Assembly (NCBI GenBank): GCA_001940655.1
Contig: MBAA01000198.1
Coordinates: forward strand, 4,739 to 11,608
Source: Promethearchaeota archaeon CR_4
GTDB lineage: Archaea > Asgardarchaeota > Lokiarchaeia > Sigyniarchaeales > CR-4
Reading direction: 5' to 3'
Length of the DNA stretch: 6,870 bases
The notes beneath the pieces were generated by a model. The model was given only the letters and a program-made list of their open reading frames with translations, did no database searches and was not told the origin of the DNA. A program made the position numbers and the translations under genes. Positions 4,979 through 6,870 of the stretch are shown one piece after another. Position 1 is the first letter of the stretch; every line of letters starts with the position of its first letter.

Positions 4979-6124
4979 TCAGACCCTGCGGGGATTGCTT
5001 TAACGGAAAATGTCCTCGACAATTACCCCGTCAATGTGTCGATGTGGGCTTTTTGCACGCAACTAGATAGTTATGATGCGTCCACTACCCAAGCTTACCT
5101 CGACCAGATGGCTGCTTTTGAATCCGATTACCCCGACGTTACGTTCGTGTACATGACGGGGAATGCTCAAGCGGAAGGAGATGGAGGGTATAATCGTCAC
5201 CTTCGGAACGAGCAGATTCGCCAGTATTGTATTGACAACAACAAGTGGTTGTTCGATTTCGGGGACTTAGATTGTTGGTACGGGTCGGATTACCACACTT
5301 ATGTTTACGAATCACAAAACATCCCGTCAGAACACCCCCAATTTAACGGGGATGAAGCGGCACACACGACTTTGGAGAGTTGTACGATTAAAGGGGTTGC
5401 ATTGTGGTGGTTGATGGCGCGAATTGCGGGTTGGGATGCAGAGAATGTGCCCCCTACTGGACCATCGATTTGCATCGAAGCTGGTGCACTGGAGACTAGC
5501 TCCCTTGCCGTAACTCTAACCTTGTACGCCCCAGATGCAATCGAGATGTGCTTCTCGAACAACGGCACCACCTACACGGACTGGGAAATGTATAAAACCA
5601 CGAAAGCATGGACACTCGACGGAGGGCCAGGTTCCAAGACCGTGTACTTTAAAGTTCGGAACAGTAGCCTCGTTGAGGCAGGGCCGGCTACAGATACTAT
5701 CACCTACATCCTCCCGCCTACAGGGTTATCGATCTCTATCAACGGCGGGGCGGAAAATACAAGTAGCCCTCTCGTGACATTGACATTGGGCGGCACGGGC
5801 GCAACACAGATGTGCTTTTCCAACGATAGCGTGACGTGGTCTTCGTGGGAACCCTTCGCAGCGACCAAGATGTTGACACTCGCCGGCGGTGCTGGTTTGA
5901 AAACACTATATTTCAACGCACGGAACGGAACTATCGAGGCGGCAGCGCTCGCTACAGACACCATTACCTATACGCCCCCAAGCAGTGAAACACCCCCGGA
6001 TGATGATGTTCCTACAAACCCCTTCGCAGGAATTCCCGGATTTCCTGTAATTTTGATCCTGGTAGCCACCAGTCTCGGCGCCCTCTTCCTCCGACGGCGG
6101 GCGAGGCAGACTCTCCGCAAATAA
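4979..6124 (+). CDS. SGNH-hydrolase-like surface protein, C-terminal part with Ig-like repeats and anchor
   Basis: This is the in-frame continuation after the TAG, ending at TAA. The first possible start, GTG at 5036, has no ribosome-binding site, so it is not an independent gene. Numbered over the whole gene, VYMTGNAQ (about 197-204) matches the Gly-Asn block of SGNH folds and GDEAAH (264-269) could supply the catalytic Asp/His; the domain ends at IAGWD near 293. Two Ig-like repeats of about 82 residues follow (302-383 and 390-471), each with a SI-x-x-GA start, VTLTL, MCFSN, W near the middle, KT-x-YF and ATDTITY; I know such repeats as adhesive or spacer modules of extracellular proteins. 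A Pro/Asp-rich hinge leads to IPGFP (492-496), a hydrophobic segment (about 497-511) and RRRAR, a PGF-type anchor that may be an archaeosortase-like signal. The protein therefore acts at the outer cell surface. Confidence 0.82.
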   Translation, partial: SDPAGIALTENVLDNYPVNVSMWAFCTQLDSYDASTTQAYLDQMAAFESDYPDVTFVYMTGNAQAEGDGGYNRHLRNEQIRQYCIDNNKWLFDFGDLDCWYGSDYHTYVYESQNIPSEHPQFNGDEAAHTTLESCTIKGVALWWLMARIAGWDAENVPPTGPSICIEAGALETSSLAVTLTLYAPDAIEMCFSNNGTTYTDWEMYKTTKAWTLDGGPGSKTVYFKVRNSSLVEAGPATDTITYILPPTGLSISINGGAENTSSPLVTLTLGGTGATQMCFSNDSVTWSSWEPFAATKMLTLAGGAGLKTLYFNARNGTIEAAALATDTITYTPPSSETPPDDDVPTNPFAGIPGFPVILILVATSLGALFLRRRARQTLRK

Positions 6125-6127
6125 CTC

Positions 6128-6153
6128 CTTTTCTTCCTCCTTTTACTTTTTCC
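6128..6153 (+). terminator. Pyrimidine-rich terminator
   Basis: Directly after the TAA, a C/T tract with several T runs (CTTTTCTTCCTCC, then TTTTACTTTTTCC) fits archaeal U-tract termination. No hairpin is evident. Confidence 0.4.
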
Positions 6154-6355
6154 TCAGAATAATTTGGTTGTTTATTGGTATTTTGAATCATTCAAGTCTT
6201 ATTTGGTATTATGTATTTCGTGGACTCTTTTAGGCGTAATAATTCTTTCTTTTTCTCGTTCCTCCGGGTGGACTTCCAACAAATAATTTGACTTTACCCC
6301 GCGATTTTGATGACTTTTCCAATCAAACTCAATACAAGCTCGAAATTCCCTTATC
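6154..6355. other. Intergenic spacer without recognised features
   Basis: About 200 bases, AT-rich, with no open frame, RNA gene or repeat that I can support. Similarity to the upstream region of the first surface-protein gene begins only near 6345. The spacer is therefore unique sequence between two tandem gene copies, with no trace of a transposon end. Confidence 0.5.
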
Positions 6356-6362
6356 TACACGA

Positions 6363-6380
6363 GTTCTATTGGCCTAGAAC
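6363..6380. promoter_or_regulatory. Palindromic operator GTTCTA-N6-TAGAAC, copy 2
   Basis: The arms are identical to those at 4462-4479; the spacer is TTGGCC instead of TGGGTC. Distance to the TATA-like box is again 8 nt. Confidence 0.55.
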
Positions 6381-6388
6381 CTAATTTC

Positions 6389-6396
6389 ATATAAAG
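6389..6396 (+). promoter_or_regulatory. TATA-like box of surface-protein gene 2
   Basis: ATATAAAG stands where TTATAAAG stands in copy 1, preceded by the same CTAATTTC. The implied leader to the ATG at 6460 is about 40 nt. A GGTGA ribosome-binding site at 6451-6455 precedes that ATG by 4 nt. Confidence 0.5.
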
Positions 6397-6459
6397 GCCA
6401 TGGGGTATAGTCAAAACAACATCTAAGGTTAGCATAAAATTTTAAATGATGGTGAAATT

Positions 6460-6870
6460 ATGCGTGGAAAATCAAAAGGTCTAATAGCACTTGTATATGT
6501 CGTGTTAGTCGCATCAGTTGGAGTTTTATTTGGGCAAGTGTTTGGGTTTCAATCCAACACGTCTGCGAATCTAAATGAAACACCAAACACGAGTTCTCCA
6601 AAGTCCGCAGCGGGTTATAATCGGAGCGTTAACCACACGTGCGCGAATGTCTCACTCATTCCGCCCGAATGGCTTCAAGCAGTTAAATCCTCTTGGAAAT
6701 TGCACTACGCCCATACCTCACACGGAGGACAACTCACGGAGGGTCTTAGCGAAATAACAACAGCAAATAGCACGTTTGCTTACGAAATTCGTTACGATGG
6801 CGTTCCCACGGGCACGGACGCATTCGGAATTTTGGACGGCCAAATTACTGACACTTATATTGAACCCCAA
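6460..6870 (+). CDS. Second SGNH-hydrolase-like surface protein, partial (3' end outside window)
   Basis: The frame starts with ATG, is open for 137 codons and runs off the window. It is a paralogue of the gene at 4559, aligned with no net length change over all 137 residues. The N-terminus MRGKSKG and the hydrophobic segment (about 8-29) are conserved, the linker (about 26-52) has diverged and carries more Asn-X-Ser/Thr sequons (NTS, NET), and from SAAGY onward the proteins are almost the same, including HTSHGGQ. At the DNA level the final 81 bases are identical to 4889-4969. The start is firm: ATG, GGTGA 4 nt upstream, and a shared promoter layout. The codon corresponding to the TAG of copy 1 would come three codons past the window edge, so whether copy 2 is intact cannot be seen here. 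It has the same inferred role: exported, surface-located hydrolase-like protein. Confidence 0.8.
   Translation, partial: MRGKSKGLIALVYVVLVASVGVLFGQVFGFQSNTSANLNETPNTSSPKSAAGYNRSVNHTCANVSLIPPEWLQAVKSSWKLHYAHTSHGGQLTEGLSEITTANSTFAYEIRYDGVPTGTDAFGILDGQITDTYIEPQ

Noticed and set aside
5305..5964. Open frames on the minus strand (5305-5571 and 5704-5964) and in another plus frame (5535-5777)
   Set aside because: All lie within the Ig-like repeat coding region in the wrong frame; their similarity to each other only reflects the two repeats.
6575..6757. Plus-strand open frame of 60 codons
   Set aside because: It is a shifted frame inside the second surface-protein copy, whose true frame is open from 6460 to the window end.
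1..6870. CRISPR array, rRNA, tRNA or complete insertion sequence
   Set aside because: No regularly spaced repeats, no tRNA-like cloverleaf, no rRNA-like conserved stretch, and no paired terminal inverted repeats with a transposase were seen.

Overview
The window looks archaeal. Evidence: A/T-rich TATA-like boxes about 25 nt or more upstream of starts, Shine-Dalgarno motifs of the GGTGA / GAGGT / AGGAGG type, T-rich termination tracts without strong hairpins, and a sequon-rich surface protein ending in an IPGF-motif + hydrophobic segment + Arg cluster. That C-terminal tail and the SGNH-like plus Ig-like repeat architecture recall Asgard-type archaea (Thor/Loki/Sif-like). This placement rests on memory of such proteins, not on a marker gene. 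No rRNA, tRNA, CRISPR array or complete mobile element was found.

Layout. (1) 52-867: a divergent pair, a short minus-strand protein with a hydrophobic N-terminus and a four-helix membrane protein, apparently sharing one promoter region. (2) 1071-2219: a membrane protein made of two copies of a ~190-residue, four-helix unit. (3) 2309-2566, minus strand: a small Lys/Ala-rich soluble protein. (4) 2770-4376, minus strand: a compact cassette containing, in transcription order, a possible zinc-ribbon-like remnant, a 47-residue AbrB/SpoVT-like DNA-binding protein, an unknown 66-residue protein, and an unknown, probably helical protein of about 336 residues. The coding part from 2770 to about 4240 is visibly richer in G+C than the left part of the window. 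(5) 4559-6124: a secreted or surface-anchored SGNH-hydrolase-like protein with two Ig-like repeats and a C-terminal membrane anchor, interrupted by an in-frame TAG at 4976-4978. (6) 6460-6870: the start of a second copy of the same gene, cut off by the window end seven bases' worth of sequence before the equivalent TAG codon.

The two surface-protein copies share promoter architecture: an 18-bp palindrome (GTTCTA-N6-TAGAAC), exactly 8 nt, a TATA-like box, then GGTGA and the start codon. They therefore look like a tandem duplication under common control. The most interesting points are the in-frame TAG (pyrrolysine, nonsense mutation or sequence error), the conserved operator-like palindrome, and the small AbrB-headed cassette that ordinary length cut-offs would miss.
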